Shown piece by piece: positions 35,859 through 46,878 of a stretch of 64,000 nt of DNA. The DNA comes from Dentipellis sp. KUC8613. Its lineage: Eukaryota; Basidiomycota; Agaricomycetes; Russulales; Hericiaceae. The stretch lies in assembly GCA_002286715.1 (NCBI GenBank), contig NSJX01000010.1, positions 413,244 to 477,243 of the forward strand, in the 5' to 3' direction. The translations under genes were made by a program, and so were the position numbers. The notes beneath the pieces are model-generated. The model worked only from the letters and a program-made list of their open reading frames with translations, was not told where the DNA came from and did no database searches. Each line of letters begins with the position of its first letter. Within the stretch, counting starts at the first letter, position 1.

Positions 35859-36151
35859 GTCTCAATGACATCAGCTCCGTCTGGATTATCGATATCGAGC
35901 CCACGACGGACGGCGTGCTTTCGCGTACGACTTGGGTTGTTGTCCGTCAGGCTTCATAGAACGATCTGGACATTAACCGCCCACTGTTTGACGAGGATCC
36001 TCAGTAGTACAGCATCGTCTCAAAGAAGCGTACCTCCTTGCAAGGCCTGCCCTCGGTCTTTTGTCCACGGTATATAGCGAATCCAGCTGAGTCTCAGTTC
36101 GGGCGCGACTCGTGTCTACACGTCAGCAGCATGGTGGTGCACACGCCTTGA
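35859..36151 (+). pseudogene. Decayed coding remnant, family not recognised
   Basis: One frame reads protein-like (DISSVWIIDIEPTTDGVLSR, then VVVRQAS), hits a stop, resumes one base shifted as NDLDINRPLFDEDPQ, hits another stop and continues as SIVSKKRTSLQGLPSVF. Composition and run length suggest a former gene with at least one frameshift and one nonsense change. I cannot name its family. It lies just upstream of a second, clearer pseudogene. Confidence 0.35.
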
Positions 36152-36287
36152 CTTGGCATGCTGCGCAGCTGGACCCGGTGTGTTGAGGACTACGTTGGGC
36201 CCTGCCATGAAATGGTCGATCCGTCCCCAAGGACTTTCACGCAGTCGATCGGTATGGTGAAGGATTTGCTAACGGTACGGTTGAAGG

Positions 36288-37601
36288 CGAAGCTCATTGT
36301 ATGTGCTGTCTAGCTTTTTCGGCGCGCATATAATCGACCAGCTGCTCGATGCGGGTTATAGAGTCCGTGGGTCAGCGTCACTCATATATGTGACCGACGG
36401 AAGACAGGTACTTACCATCTTGTAATAGGACTGTCCGCCTAAGGCCGACCGCGTCGCGGCAGCGTACGCCTTGTCTGGAGACAAGTTTGAGGTCGTCATG
36501 GTGGAGGTTCTGCTTCGGACCTTTCAGCGGCCTTCAATGGTACACTGTTTCTGTGCCCCAGTAGTGACATGTTTGTCTTATACAAACTTGATCCAGGTGT
36601 GAGCGGACTCATTCATATTGCGTCGCCTTTGCCCTTCAGTGATGATGCAGAAACGACCCTGCGCGTACGCTTGGTTTCACCAGCATTAACGTTTTGCTTT
36701 TTTTTTCATCTAATGTTCATGTATAACACAACCTTAGACTGCTGTCGAAGGATCGCTCAGACTGCTTGACGCAGCCTATACGAACAACGTCACAAAAATC
36801 GTGATCACGTTCAGCGCAAGCTCGCTGCACGGCCTGCATCCGTTCAAGAACGGCACCCTCACCGAGCACTGTCAGTGTATTCTCTCAGCATTTTACCCAA
36901 GTGCTAGTAGCTCACCTGCTCGTCCAGCATGGAGCCCGCTCACCCGCGAGACGGCCCTCGCGCCAGGCACGCTCTCGCCAACCGTGTACTCCGCATCGAG
37001 AGTGCTCGCCGAGAAGGCAATCTGGAAATTCGCAGACGAACACCCCGACGTCGACATCACCACCAGTCAGTCTACATACCTCTTCCCCGCCCTGCCGCCA
37101 GATGCGATGTATCACTGACGGCTGTCGTTCCAGTCCACCCGCCCTACATCTACGGCCCCTGGAGCCCGCACGCCGTCGTCGAGCAGGCGATGTTCACCTC
37201 GGGCAGCAACAGCTTCCTCCACGCGCTCATCCGCGGGCCCGCCGGCCGCGCACACGCGGGGCAGCATGGCTTCGTGTATGCGCGCTCCGTGGACGTGCGA
37301 GACGCCCCGCGCGCGCACGTTCTCGCGCTGCAGGCCCCGCGCGCGGGGTCGCCAAACCGCGTTCTCATTGGGGTGGCGGACTTCTGGCTGAGCGATGCGG
37401 TGATGCTGCTGCGGGAGGAGCGCCCGGAGATGAAGGGTGTGCTGCCGGATTTGGGGGCGGGCCCGAGTGACTCGGAGGAGAGTTTGAAGCTGGATACAAG
37501 CACGGGGGAGTATATTGGGTTGTATTGGCTGGAGGGAGACGGTGTTGGACACGGTTGATAGTATTGTTGCGTTGGAGAAGGTGTTGCAGGCGAAACGGTA
37601 G
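36288..37601 (+). pseudogene. Degraded extended SDR (cinnamoyl-CoA/dihydroflavonol reductase-like)
   Basis: Pieces of an NAD(P)-dependent extended short-chain reductase occur in order: FFGAHIIDQLLDAGYRVRG near 36330; KADRVAAAYALSGDKFEVVMVE; DLSAAFNG with VSGLIHIASPLPF; TAVEGSLRLLDAAY; YSASRVLAEKA; PPYIYGPWSP; and a C-terminal DTVDSIVALEKVLQAK. At least three one- or two-base frame shifts are needed (near 36318, 36505 and 37535). The TGxxG nucleotide motif before FFGAH is lost (reads CAVSS), and the catalytic YxxxK has become YxxxR. Introns with good splice signals still separate the pieces. I infer a gene that lost function fairly recently. Sequencing error could explain single shifts but not the lost residues. 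Confidence 0.75.
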
Positions 37602-38169
37602 AACTGATTTTCTCTTGGCTGTCTCTGTTATAGTTTGTTAATGTATATTGGGTTCAAGTCATGTTTGGAGTATTAGATATCTGGGCGTATTGTCGTTTCT
37701 CTTTGAAACTGGCCGCCTTGTTCTTTCACTTTCTCGGAATGTGAAGTGCAGAAAGAAGATGATATTCGCAGCGGAGTACCAGCTATATAAAGTCCCGGAG
37801 AGACAGCTCGTCTAGAACCAACAGCCCGGTATGAGAGGTAGAGACGTAGGTAAAGGGATAATGATACAATGGCGCCATGGATAGATAATGGATACACGGA
37901 TCACAATCGAGTCCAAGAAAGAATGGGAGGGAAAGAACGTGGTAGAGGCGCGCCAGCCAAGGGCGGCATTGAAAGAACAAAGAGAAAGTAAGAAGATGAA
38001 GGAAGAGGAATGGTGTCGCGACTATGCAAGACTGATATGGGATTATATAGATTATGTTTCGGCGGAGTGAACGGGGGTCACGATCCTGCCATCTTTGAGA
38101 GAAGTATGGAGTCAGTATTGAGCGTGCGAGAGATGTGAGGTAGGCGAATGACTGACTATGAGGAGCGAA
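37602..38169. other. Intergenic, no second pheromone-type gene found
   Basis: I scanned this interval on the minus strand for short frames ending Cys-aliphatic-aliphatic-X and found only the gene that begins at 38310. A TATATAAAG box on the plus strand at about 37784 has no visible gene after it. Confidence 0.45.
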
Positions 38170-38310
38170 TTAGGCGATGACGCAGTAGCAATGGCCGCCG
38201 CTACCGCATGATTCCTGGTCGGTGGGCACGTTCGTCTGCGAGGTCTCGTCGGCGACAGAGACGGAGGACGAGAAAGAGAAGAAAGCGTCGGTGTTGGCGA
38301 AGGCGTCCAT
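38170..38310 (-). CDS. CaaX lipopeptide precursor, basidiomycete mating-pheromone type
   Basis: A 46-residue intronless frame starts MDAFANTDAFF and ends ESCGSGGHCYCVIA. Length, the MD-A-F beginning, a Ser/Thr/Val-rich acidic middle and a C-terminal CVIA box match basidiomycete pheromone precursors. In those, the CaaX Cys is farnesylated, the last three residues are removed, the Cys is carboxymethylated, and the N-terminal part is cut about 10-14 residues upstream, here perhaps near TDQES. The peptide would be secreted and bind a Ste3-type receptor. The first ATG after the TATA box is used; an upstream in-frame GTG is not a credible start. No receptor gene is visible in this window, so it could belong to the B mating locus or be a free-standing pheromone-like gene. 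A small non-pheromone CaaX protein is the main alternative. Confidence 0.82.
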   Translation of the reverse strand: MDAFANTDAFFSFSSSVSVADETSQTNVPTDQESCGSGGHCYCVIA

Positions 38311-38436
38311 TAAGGATTGCACGAGGGATGAGCTGGGTGAACTGGGTGGTTCGAGGGTGTGCTGGGCGCGAGACACTGGGCGCTGAGAGAGCTGCGAGGT
38401 GCGGGATGCTGTCGATAGTCACCCACAGACGCACCT

Positions 38437-38443
38437 CTTTATA
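38437..38443 (-). promoter_or_regulatory. TATA box of the pheromone-type precursor gene
   Basis: TATAAAG on the minus strand lies 127 bases upstream of the start codon. The intervening C/T-rich leader (CAGCTCTCTCAGCGCC) is a plausible transcription start zone. Confidence 0.55.
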
Positions 38444-38450
38444 CGCGCTG

Positions 38451-40061
38451 CGTCTTTTGTTTTTCGCTGTGTGGGTCCGCGCGGCAGTGCCAGTTCCAGT
38501 GTGAGCCCGGGGACACCGATCACAATGGTGCCCAATGTGACGTCTACGGGCCCTGGCCCAATTGTCCTGCTGTGGCAAAGCTGTATGGAAGGAGAAATGT
38601 GTTCGGTGCATGCCAGCATGCAGCTGCGTAACCACGGCGCACACTATAGGACACGGCGTTGCCAGGTCGCGCGTACCTCGCGCAAACAAAAGTGTCTGGC
38701 GCGCCTACAACAGGCGCGTGACCGCGCGCTGGAGGATTCCCGCATTCCATGTATAGACGTCCTCCGGTTGGCTGTTCTGCAGACAGCCTGTACAGGAACG
38801 GTGATGCTGCATCGGACAGTCGTGCGAGACACGACGACGTCTGCGATGTTAACAAAAAGCAGCGCTTCAAACAGTATGGAGGATCTGTATCCCTTTCCGA
38901 TGGAATTCAGTACACGTACCTGGCGTGAAGGGTATGTCAATTGTTTTTCTTGGACGCTGCCAGATGAGCTCCGTGCAAACGTCGGGCGTCTGATGTTTCT
39001 TATTGTTGATGCACTGGTGTCACATCGATGGCGGTCCGTGGCATGCCGCCACAGCTGATATTGTTTTTGCACGATTCCATAGAACGTTCTTGTAAAGCAG
39101 CTATGTTGGGTTATTTTAAAAGACCGTCATAGCGAGAGGGAGAACACGGAGTGACTGCAGCCAGCAAAATTCTTACAGTAGCAAAGAATTGTGGCGCCCG
39201 GGAAAGCCGCCACAGCTTGGACCGGTGAAACGGCGCAGAGGCCGTGGGAAACGACGACACGGCTGCTTCCGGGGTCGGATGAACAAGGAAGGGACCAATC
39301 TGCCGTCTCGTCCGTCTGGTCAACTCGGAGAACTGCCACACTCACCAGGACTTGCAGAATCAGAGGCCTTGGAGGCTGTGGCTGCCTCTGCCTCCAGCGA
39401 TTGACACAGTGAATCATACACTAGGATTCACTGATCTAGGATAGCGCTCTGCTGTCGCGGTGGTACTGCCAAAGACCTATGTGCGTGCATACTCTAGTTA
39501 TTCCGCTCAATCACCTTCTATCCTAGTAGACCTGCATCGAGTTTCTGCGACGCACAATTCCCCGAGATCGCCTCTAGATTGTGACAGAGCTAAATTGGGA
39601 GACTGCGCAAATCTGTGCTCAGCGTCCCCGACCGTACTTGTGCGCTTACCGACCTCCCCCGCCCTGCCCGAAGAGAAAACTTTCAGGTATGCTTCGTGTT
39701 CCTGAATGCTGAACTCATGCATGGTTCTTAGGATCCGGGATGCCCCGCCCTCCCTTGTACGAATGTCGGGATGTCGCTGTCGGGAGATGACGCAAGCTGG
39801 CTAGATGCTGACTGCTCTAGGTGCTGGTGTGGATCATCACTGCGACATAGGGTCCGGGCTTTGTCAAGACCTGGAGCAGGTACCTGTATGAGCTTTGGAA
39901 TGCGCAGAAGATTATGCATCTGCATCCACACTGAAACCGCTGGACTATAAATCGGTTCGTATGGATGTGTAGGTTCTCAAGAGGAAATTTCTTCGCCTTT
40001 CTTGTACGAGAAGAAGTCAAAACGTTCGAGATAGACTTTACTGCGATAGCGCTACAGGTGG
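38451..40061. other. Intergenic 1.6 kb, no supported gene
   Basis: Long antisense-like frames exist (for example 38399-39058 plus and 38644-39072 minus), but none has motifs or consistent splice-linked coding. I scanned 38461-39180 for additional short CaaX frames and found none. The right end holds the promoter of the formate dehydrogenase gene. Confidence 0.45.
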
Positions 40062-41508
40062 ATGAGGGTAAGCGATTCCTTTTGAACTATGTGCATTATC
40101 ACTGATGCATATCGTTATAAGGTGCTTGCCATCCTTTGCGATGGCTTCGACGCTGCAGTCGCTGAACCTCGTCTCTATAGCGCTGCAGAGAATGAACTCG
40201 GTCTACGCCAGTTTCTCGAGTCTCAAGGCCACGAATATATAGTGTTCAGCGCCAAGGACGGTGCAGAGGACGGATTTGGGAAACTTATTGGCGATGTGAG
40301 TTTTGGTGGATCTTGGTTTGGGTTCATAGGCTTACCTAGGATCAGACGGACGTTTTAATTACCATACCCTTCTACTCGACGGTTCTGACGCGCGAATTCT
40401 TCGAAAAGGTAAGTAAGTCCACATGGACCGGGTGATCATGACTTGTATTGAACCGACGTTTTCAGGCGAAGAATCTGAAAATATGTATCGTCGCAGGCGT
40501 TGGCTTCGACCATATCGATCTCAATGCTGCACTCGTTCACAGTGTTCAAGTCCTTGAGGTCTCTGGGGCAAGTGTGGTGTCTATCGCCGAGCAAGTAGTG
40601 ATGTCTATCCTACTGCTCGTGAGGAACTTCACGACGGCGCACGAGGTGTGTTATTCTCCCGAAATCGCCTTTTGTGATGCATATTGAAGGAGAAGTGTAG
40701 ATGGTCGAAGGTGGTGAGTGGCAGCTCTCTCACATAGCTCGTAACGCTTTCGACCTTGAGAACAAGGTTGTGGGGATCATTGGCACTGGTCGGATCGGAT
40801 ACTCTATCTTAGAGCGCTTGGTTCCGTTTGATTGTCAATTACTCTACTGGGATGATAACCCTCTCAAATTAGGTGCGTCAATTGCCATCTTCACGGCTCT
40901 CCAATGTGCTGACGATAAAGAAGAACAAGAACAGGCCGTCAACGTCCGCCGCATTCGGGATCTTAAGGTAGGCCTAAAATCCGCGTTGTTATATTTGTCG
41001 AAGGCTTGATATGCATGCAGGAATTCGTGAGCCTCTGTGATGTGATTGTCGTCAGCATCCCCTTACATGAGGGCACGATATCTCTGGTAAACAGAGAGCT
41101 GTTATCCCACTTCAGGAAGGTTCGTAAGTGCTGTGCACGCATCACCGATCACAAACTGAACCCTACCACGTTTAGGGTACATGGCTGGTGAACTGTGCAC
41201 GTGGTGCCATATGCAACATGGACGACGTTGCCGCCGCCTTGCGGAGTGGTCACTTACGTGGATATGCAGGGGACTCATGGAATATTCACCCAGCTCCGAA
41301 GGACCACCCGTGGCGCAGCATGAAGAATCCATTGCACGGCGGAAACTGCATGACGCCCCACTACTCCGCGTTGACACTAGACGCGCAAGCCCGCTATGCA
41401 CGAGGCGTGAAGACCATTTTAGAAAGATTCTTTGCAGGTGAAGATCAGGATCCAGACGACGTTGTCGTCGGCGTCGGGCAGAGCCTCCGAAAGGTTTGTG
41501 GGCAATAG
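40062..41508 (+). CDS. NAD-dependent formate dehydrogenase
   Basis: Eight exons (40062-40067, 40122-40295, 40346-40408, 40466-40645, 40701-40872, 40921-40967, 41021-41119, 41176-41508) give 357 residues, a normal length. The 6 nt first exon supplies Met-Arg, giving the family start MRVLAILCDGF. Family motifs follow: EPRLYSAAENELGLRQFLESQG; TIPFYSTVLT; VAGVGFDHIDLNAA; the NAD-binding VGIIGTGRIGYSILERLVPF; VNCARGAI with the substrate Arg; the APKDHPWRSM loop; and MTPHYSALTLDAQARYA with the catalytic His. It oxidises formate to CO2 with NAD, linking oxalate or C1 breakdown to NADH. No N-terminal organelle signal is seen. One oddity is Phe where the family nearly always has Ser (GVGFDH against GVGSDH). 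Confidence 0.9.
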
Positions 41509-41823
41509 ACGTGCTGCCGTTGTATTTAGAGTAGACAGGGTATATAGGGGCTCACCATGGGCTACTTATCTTTTCCGGTCGCTTTGAAGTTGCGCCAGAT
41601 AGCGCAAGCTGTGCGAGGAGCCGCGCCTCCGCTGGCGAGCGGCATAACCGAATTGGGGTATCTGGGGTGAGGAAGTCGCGTGCCGGCTTAGACCCCGGAC
41701 ACACGAGCCTGATAAGAGGCTGCGCTGGCGTGTGCCATCTCTCTCCCAACCCCCATCTCGCAACCCCTTCACTGGCAGGTTGTATTGGGTCTTCGTTCCT
41801 CCTCTCTTTGCATACTCACGTTC

Positions 41824-44583
41824 ATGAAACTCTTCACCACCACGCTGGCCCTCGCCGGCCTCGCGGGGTATGCGCTCGGCCACTCGGGCCAGGCGCGCTA
41901 CTCGCGCCGCAAGTCGCTCGGCTTCGGCCCTGTGCACCCCCATGCCAAGTTCCACAGCTCGCCGGCGGTCATCACGTCCAACTTCCTTAGCACGAACGAC
42001 CCATACGCTATTGCCACCAGCTTCGTCAGCGATCTCCTAGGCGACCAGTTTACTGCGGAGAACGGCTTCGCTATCCGCAAGGACTCGTATACCGACAAGG
42101 CTACCGGCGTGACGCACGTCTATGTGCGCCAGATTGTCAACGGTGTTGAGGTAGCGGATGGCGACATCAATGTCAACATCAAGGACGGACTCGTCATCTC
42201 CTACGGTGATTCGGTGAGAACATCTGCCTCTAAGGGTCCGTCGGTACATGTCGTGGCTGACAGACACTTATCTTAGTTCTACCGCGGTGCTGCCCCCACT
42301 TCCTTCTCGGACGACCCCGATGTCGCCGGTCCTCATGCGGAGTTCTGCTCTCAACTTGTTGACGAGCTTGAGGCCTCCGATGCGCGGTACATGTCGTATC
42401 TCAGGCAGCAGGCAGGCCAGGTCAGCATGCAGTCCTTAGAGGCGGCGAAAGACGCTATGGTGGGCCATATCTCTCACCTGCACCGGTCCAACTGCGAGCA
42501 CGCAGCTACGCCCTTCAACATGGCTTCCGATGCGCGCTACTCGGTCGCCCCTGGCGTCTTTGACCCCCGCGCACCTTTGCTTCAGTTCATGATTGCCGCG
42601 ACCCCCAAGTCGGAGGTCGTCGAAGACATCATGCAGCGCTGGGAGTCCCATCTTGACAACATGACCTCGCATTTCGAGCACCACGTCGTCGGCGACCACA
42701 CAGGCATGGTGGAGCTTATCCACAATGTCCCTGACGCGGTCGGCCCTGTCAAGGCGAAGCCTGTCTACGTCCAGGTGCCCAAGGGTGACAAGACGGTGCT
42801 GATGCACGCTTGGAGGGTAAATATAGCCTTGTCGATGACGGAGAAACTCGATCACTAATGCTCCTTGGTTTCCAGTATGAGGTCGAGATGGAAGACAACT
42901 GGTATGAGGCGACTGTGTCAGTCCAGGCACCGCACCGCATTCTCTCGGTCACCGATTGGGCGTCCGATTCGGCTATTCCTGTTCCCAAGGAGCCCGAGCA
43001 GCGTCCTCCCGCGACATACAATGTCTTCAAGTGGGGTGTTAACGACCCCTCGGTCGGCAACCGCTCTATCGAGGAGGAGAACTTTGATCCTCTGGCGAGC
43101 CCTCTCGGCTGGCACGTGATCCCGACTGCCAACGACCCCTTGTCCGCGAACCTGAGAAAGAAGGACGGCGCGTACACCAACACGACCACGACCTTCGGTA
43201 ACAACGTCTTCGCGCACGAGAACTGGGAGGGCCTGTCGAACTGGCTGCACAACATCCGCCCCGACGGCGGCAACGACCTCAACTTCAACTTCACGTACAA
43301 CCCGAAGAAGAGCAACGACTCGCTCGCGGAGGCCAAGGCGTACATCAACGCGACCGTGACGCAGCTCTTCTACACGTCCAACCTGGTGCACGACCTGTAC
43401 TACCGCTACGGCTTCGACGAGGTCTCGGGCAACTTCCAGCAGCACAACTTCGGCCGCGGCGGCGCGGAGAACGATGCCGTCATCGCGAACGCGCAGGACG
43501 GTAGCGGGTACAACAACGCCAACTTCATGACGCCGCCTGATGGTCAGAATGGCCGCTGCAGGATGTACCTGTGGAACACCGCGACCCCCTACAGGGACGG
43601 TGATCTGGAGGCTGGCATTGTCATCCACGAGCTGAGCCACGGCTTGAGCACCCGTTTGACCGGTGGTCCTGCGAACTCCGGCTGTCTCGGCTGGGGTGAG
43701 TCTGGAGGCATGGGTGAGGGATGGGGTGGTATGTCTCTCTCTGTTTGTCTTCGGGAAACGGAAGCTCAAGTTCTGTCTGTCAGACTTCTTGGCTTCGACT
43801 ATTCGCAGCAACAAGGTGTACTCCGACTACCCCATGGGTGCGTGGGCTGCGAACCAGGACAAGGGTATCCGTAACTACCCGTACTCTCTCGTGAGTGCCT
43901 CAACGTCCGTAGATATCTCGCCGTGCTGAGCCGTTCGCCGCAGAACAACACCATCAACCCGTCAACGTACAAGACCCTCGACAAGCCCGGCTACTGGGGC
44001 GTCCACGCCATCGGCGAAGTCTGGGCGCAGATGCTCTGGGTCGTCTCGCAGCGCCTGATCGAGAAGCACGGCTTCAGCGACAGCCTGTACCCGCCCAAGC
44101 CGCTCGCGAACGGCACGATCCCGACGGGCGCGTTCTACCGCGCGCAGGAGTTCACGTCCGCGGGCACGCCCAAGCCGCTCGTCCCGATCCACGGCAACTC
44201 GCTCGCGGTGCAGCTCGTGCTGAACGGCATGAAGCTCCAGCAGTGCCGCCCGTCGTTCTTCGACGCGCGCGACGCGATCGTGCAGGCGGACGAGGTGCTC
44301 ACTGGCGGCGAGAATGTGTGCGACATCTGGCATGCGTTTGCGGAGCTCGGTCTTGGCCAGGATGCGCGTGTCGAGGGCAGGACGCCCTGGGGCGGAGGAG
44401 TCCGTTTCAATGTAAGCCTCTTTTGTTTTCCTCGCGAGTAGAATCAATATTGACTGCTGGGTTTGTATATAGGGCAACGCTGTCCCCGCCGCCTGCCGCG
44501 ACGGCAAGGAGCCCTCGGACCCCACGCCCGACCCCGGCGAGCCCGACGACGATGACGACGAGCCCGACTGGCCTTGGGCGTAA
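41824..44583 (+). CDS. Fungalysin metalloprotease (peptidase M36), secreted
   Basis: Signal peptide MKLFTTTLALAGLAGYALG, then the FTP propeptide (DPYAIATSFVSDLLG, VTHVYVRQIVNGVEVADGD) and, after the third exon begins, the mature metalloprotease. Introns lie near 42213-42277, 42816-42873, 43729-43783, 43890-43944 and 44413-44473. The zinc site HELSH is present at about 43629-43643 (IVIHELSHGLSTRL), with the third zinc ligand in GEGWGDF formed across an intron. Tyr- and His-bearing parts of the M36 fold follow (YWGVHAIGEVWAQML). The tail is acidic (EPDDDDDEPDWPWA). It should be exported as a zymogen and degrade extracellular protein for nutrition. Confidence 0.92.
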
Positions 44584-45186
44584 TCGCATATCTGCCGGAT
44601 ATATACACTGCCATCTAGGCGCGGAGATGCTCTATAGACGCACGACGGTACTCTTATTCTAGTACACGGATTGGATTGGTTCGCATGTCGCACACATACA
44701 TGCTTTTGGATTGTACTTTAGTTTGCTGCATCTTGCTTATGATACGATGTACAATACTTATTTGCTTCACGGATTGGATGCGTGATAAGTTTTGAGACGT
44801 TGCACGAATGCTTCAGTGGCCGTACGCCATGCACCACTGGCTGAGGTGAAGCCTACAGCGGGTCTTGTAGCTTTGCTACAATCGTAAGCTTACGAACAGT
44901 TGTAGTTCGACTACAAACAGCGATGAGCGCTTATTGACCATTATTATAACAAGCTTCATTTACGTAACGGTACTGCTCGCTCCAAGAGGCACCTCACCGC
45001 GACACCCAGCATGCTTCATCCTCACGACCATCCACGACCATTCATCCCGCATTCCCTTCCCTTCTCCTTTCCTGACCGACATATCTACCTTGTCTCCCTC
45101 ATATAACCTTATTCACGCACTAGAACCAGCCCCTTCCACGCGCGCTCAGAACGTTAACTGCTAGCACGAATATATATACTCAAAGC
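44584..45186. other. Intergenic 0.6 kb with a cluster of palindromes
   Basis: No gene seen. It holds the fungalysin 3' flank and the promoter of the Rab gene. The notable content is the triple palindrome listed separately. Confidence 0.5.
44865..44916. repeat. Three consecutive perfect palindromes/hairpins in 52 bases
   Basis: TTGTAGCTTTGCTACAA (44865-44881), TCGTAAGCTTACGA (44882-44895) and TTGTAGTTCGACTACAA (44900-44916) follow one another. The outer two share the TTGTAG...CTACAA arms with 3 nt loops; the middle is a full palindrome. They lie about 270 bases upstream of the Rab start codon. They could be protein-binding sites, hairpins in a transcript, or the relic of a small element. Confidence 0.75.
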
Positions 45187-46221
45187 ATGCCTCCAATGGA
45201 CCGCGACACAAGTTCAGGTTCAGGCTCAGGCTCAGGCTCGAGCGCGCCGATCAACGTGAAGCTGCTGCTCATCGGCAACTCGTCGGTCGGCAAGAGCAGC
45301 TTGCTGCTGCGCTTCTCGGACCAGCAGTGGCTCCCGGAGGACGAGGCGAGCGCCACGATCGGCGTGGACTTCCGGGTGCGTCGGCTTCCCTGCTTGCCCT
45401 GGCGCGAAGGCGGGGGATCTGGGCTTCCGTGTGTGTATGTGTGCGTCGTGCTGATATGGATTGGCAATGGTGCAGGTGCATAAGATGGACGTGAAGGGCA
45501 AGAAGGTGAAGTTGAGCATCTGGGTGGGTACCGGTCGTCTACGTCGTGGCGCGCGGGCTTCGCTCTTACAGTTATTCGTTTGACGCGTATCTGCGTACTT
45601 TCCAACAGGACACGGCAGGCCAGGAGCGCTTCCGGACTATAACCTCGTCGTATTATCGTGGCGCGCAGGGGATAATTCTTGGTGAGAATTGCATACTGTC
45701 ACCGCCCTTGACTGTGTCGCAGGTATCTCAACTCATGGTGCAGTGTACGATGTCGCGAACAAAGAGTCGTTCGACGCGCTCCCCCGATGGTACTCTGAGC
45801 TTGAGACATATGTCTCCGACTCGGTAGTGAAGATCGTGGTGGGCAACAAAGTCGACAAGGTGCGTGCTGCCTCCTCACGTCCCTTGCACTTGCACTCCCT
45901 ACCCGGCTCGCTTTCTCACTCGGATGGACACAGGAATATTCGCGACAAGTGCCCACCGAGGAGGGGCGCAAGTTCGCCGAGCGCATGAACTCGCTGTTCG
46001 TCGAGGCGTCCGCAAAGACAGCCGTCGGCGTGCGCGAGGCGTTCCGAGACGTCGTCGAGCGCATCCTCGAGACGCCCGAATTGTGGTCCACCGGGCCATC
46101 CGGGAAGCGCATCGGAGGCGTGGGCAATAGCACGACGTCGGCGGGCGTGGACCGCGATATGCCTGGGCACATTGATCTCAGTGTGCCGCAAGAGGAGGCC
46201 GAGGCTGGGTGCATGTGCTAG
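45187..46221 (+). CDS. Rab18-like small GTPase
   Basis: About six exons. After a short Ser-Gly repeat leader ([11 protein letters not shown]) come the P-loop [14 protein letters not shown], switch [11 protein letters not shown], switch [24 protein letters not shown], the G4 motif VGNKVDK and G5 EASAKT. The C-terminal hypervariable tail ends GCMC, a CxC double-geranylgeranylation signal. GKSSLLLRF, the ETY segment before the G4 motif (YSELETYV) and the ILETPELW stretch match Rab18 best. Rab18 proteins act at the ER and lipid droplets in membrane traffic. The intron ending before VYDVANKES must use the second of two nearby AG acceptors (GTGCAG) to keep frame. Confidence 0.88.
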
Positions 46222-46878
46222 TTGGGCCGTCGTGGCTTTCGGCGGTCTTGGATCTCGGGCTCCTGTTTGATGCGTGCTGTCGTGCGTGTGCTTAGAGGAA
46301 TAGCATGGTGGTGCACTTATTATATATGACTGACGAATATTGGCCGTTCGGAGACTTCTTATACCATATCGTTGTTCTAGCATTTGTTCGCATTTGTATC
46401 AATTCATCCGTTCTCATACAGCACTATATAATATTCATGTCTCGCGACAACTTGTTGTCAGTCCATAGTAGCGTGCATTGAGCCGTATGATGTCGATGAG
46501 TTCCCGGAGAACTCGACAGACGGAGGAGAAATGGCCGGGATGCAGTCAACAGACGTTGGTCATTGCCGGAATGCCGTAACCGGAGTAAAGTTCCCACGAG
46601 GGTGTATAGGCGCTTGCCGGGCAGTTCATCGTCAGCGCTCGGCGGTCGACGCTGCCGCAGTCCTCAGTTCTTTCCAACGGACCATCATCGGCTTGCCCGT
46701 CGAACGACGTGCTCACGACTGCTGTCGAAGACGCCCCCAAGGAGTATCGCTTTTACGACCGGCAGTTTGGTGATTCTGTTCTGTATCTGACGGACGTCCA
46801 AGTGCGTTCTATCCGTTTTTGCTTCACTGGGCGCGTTGCTAAACCACAGCTTTCTGGAACAGCTAGGATCACAGGGAC
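46222..46878. other. Intergenic, promoter and leader of AUR1
   Basis: No supported gene. Plus-strand frames at 46531-46773 and 46709-47041 are short, overlap the AUR1 start region and show no motif. The sequence close to 46800-46878 is probably the AUR1 5' leader, perhaps with an upstream intron. Confidence 0.45.

Noticed and set aside
38399..39058. 219-codon plus-strand frame over and past the pheromone-type gene
   Set aside because: Overlaps the TATA box and leader of the pheromone-type gene antisense, and shows no motif.
40062..41508. Formate dehydrogenase suspected to be a pseudogene because its frames look scattered
   Set aside because: All pieces join through eight exons with good splice sites to 357 residues with intact catalytic Arg and His.
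42918..43814. 298-codon minus-strand frame across the fungalysin gene
   Set aside because: Antisense shadow of GC-rich codons; Val/Arg-biased with no domain, while the plus strand holds the HELSH protease.
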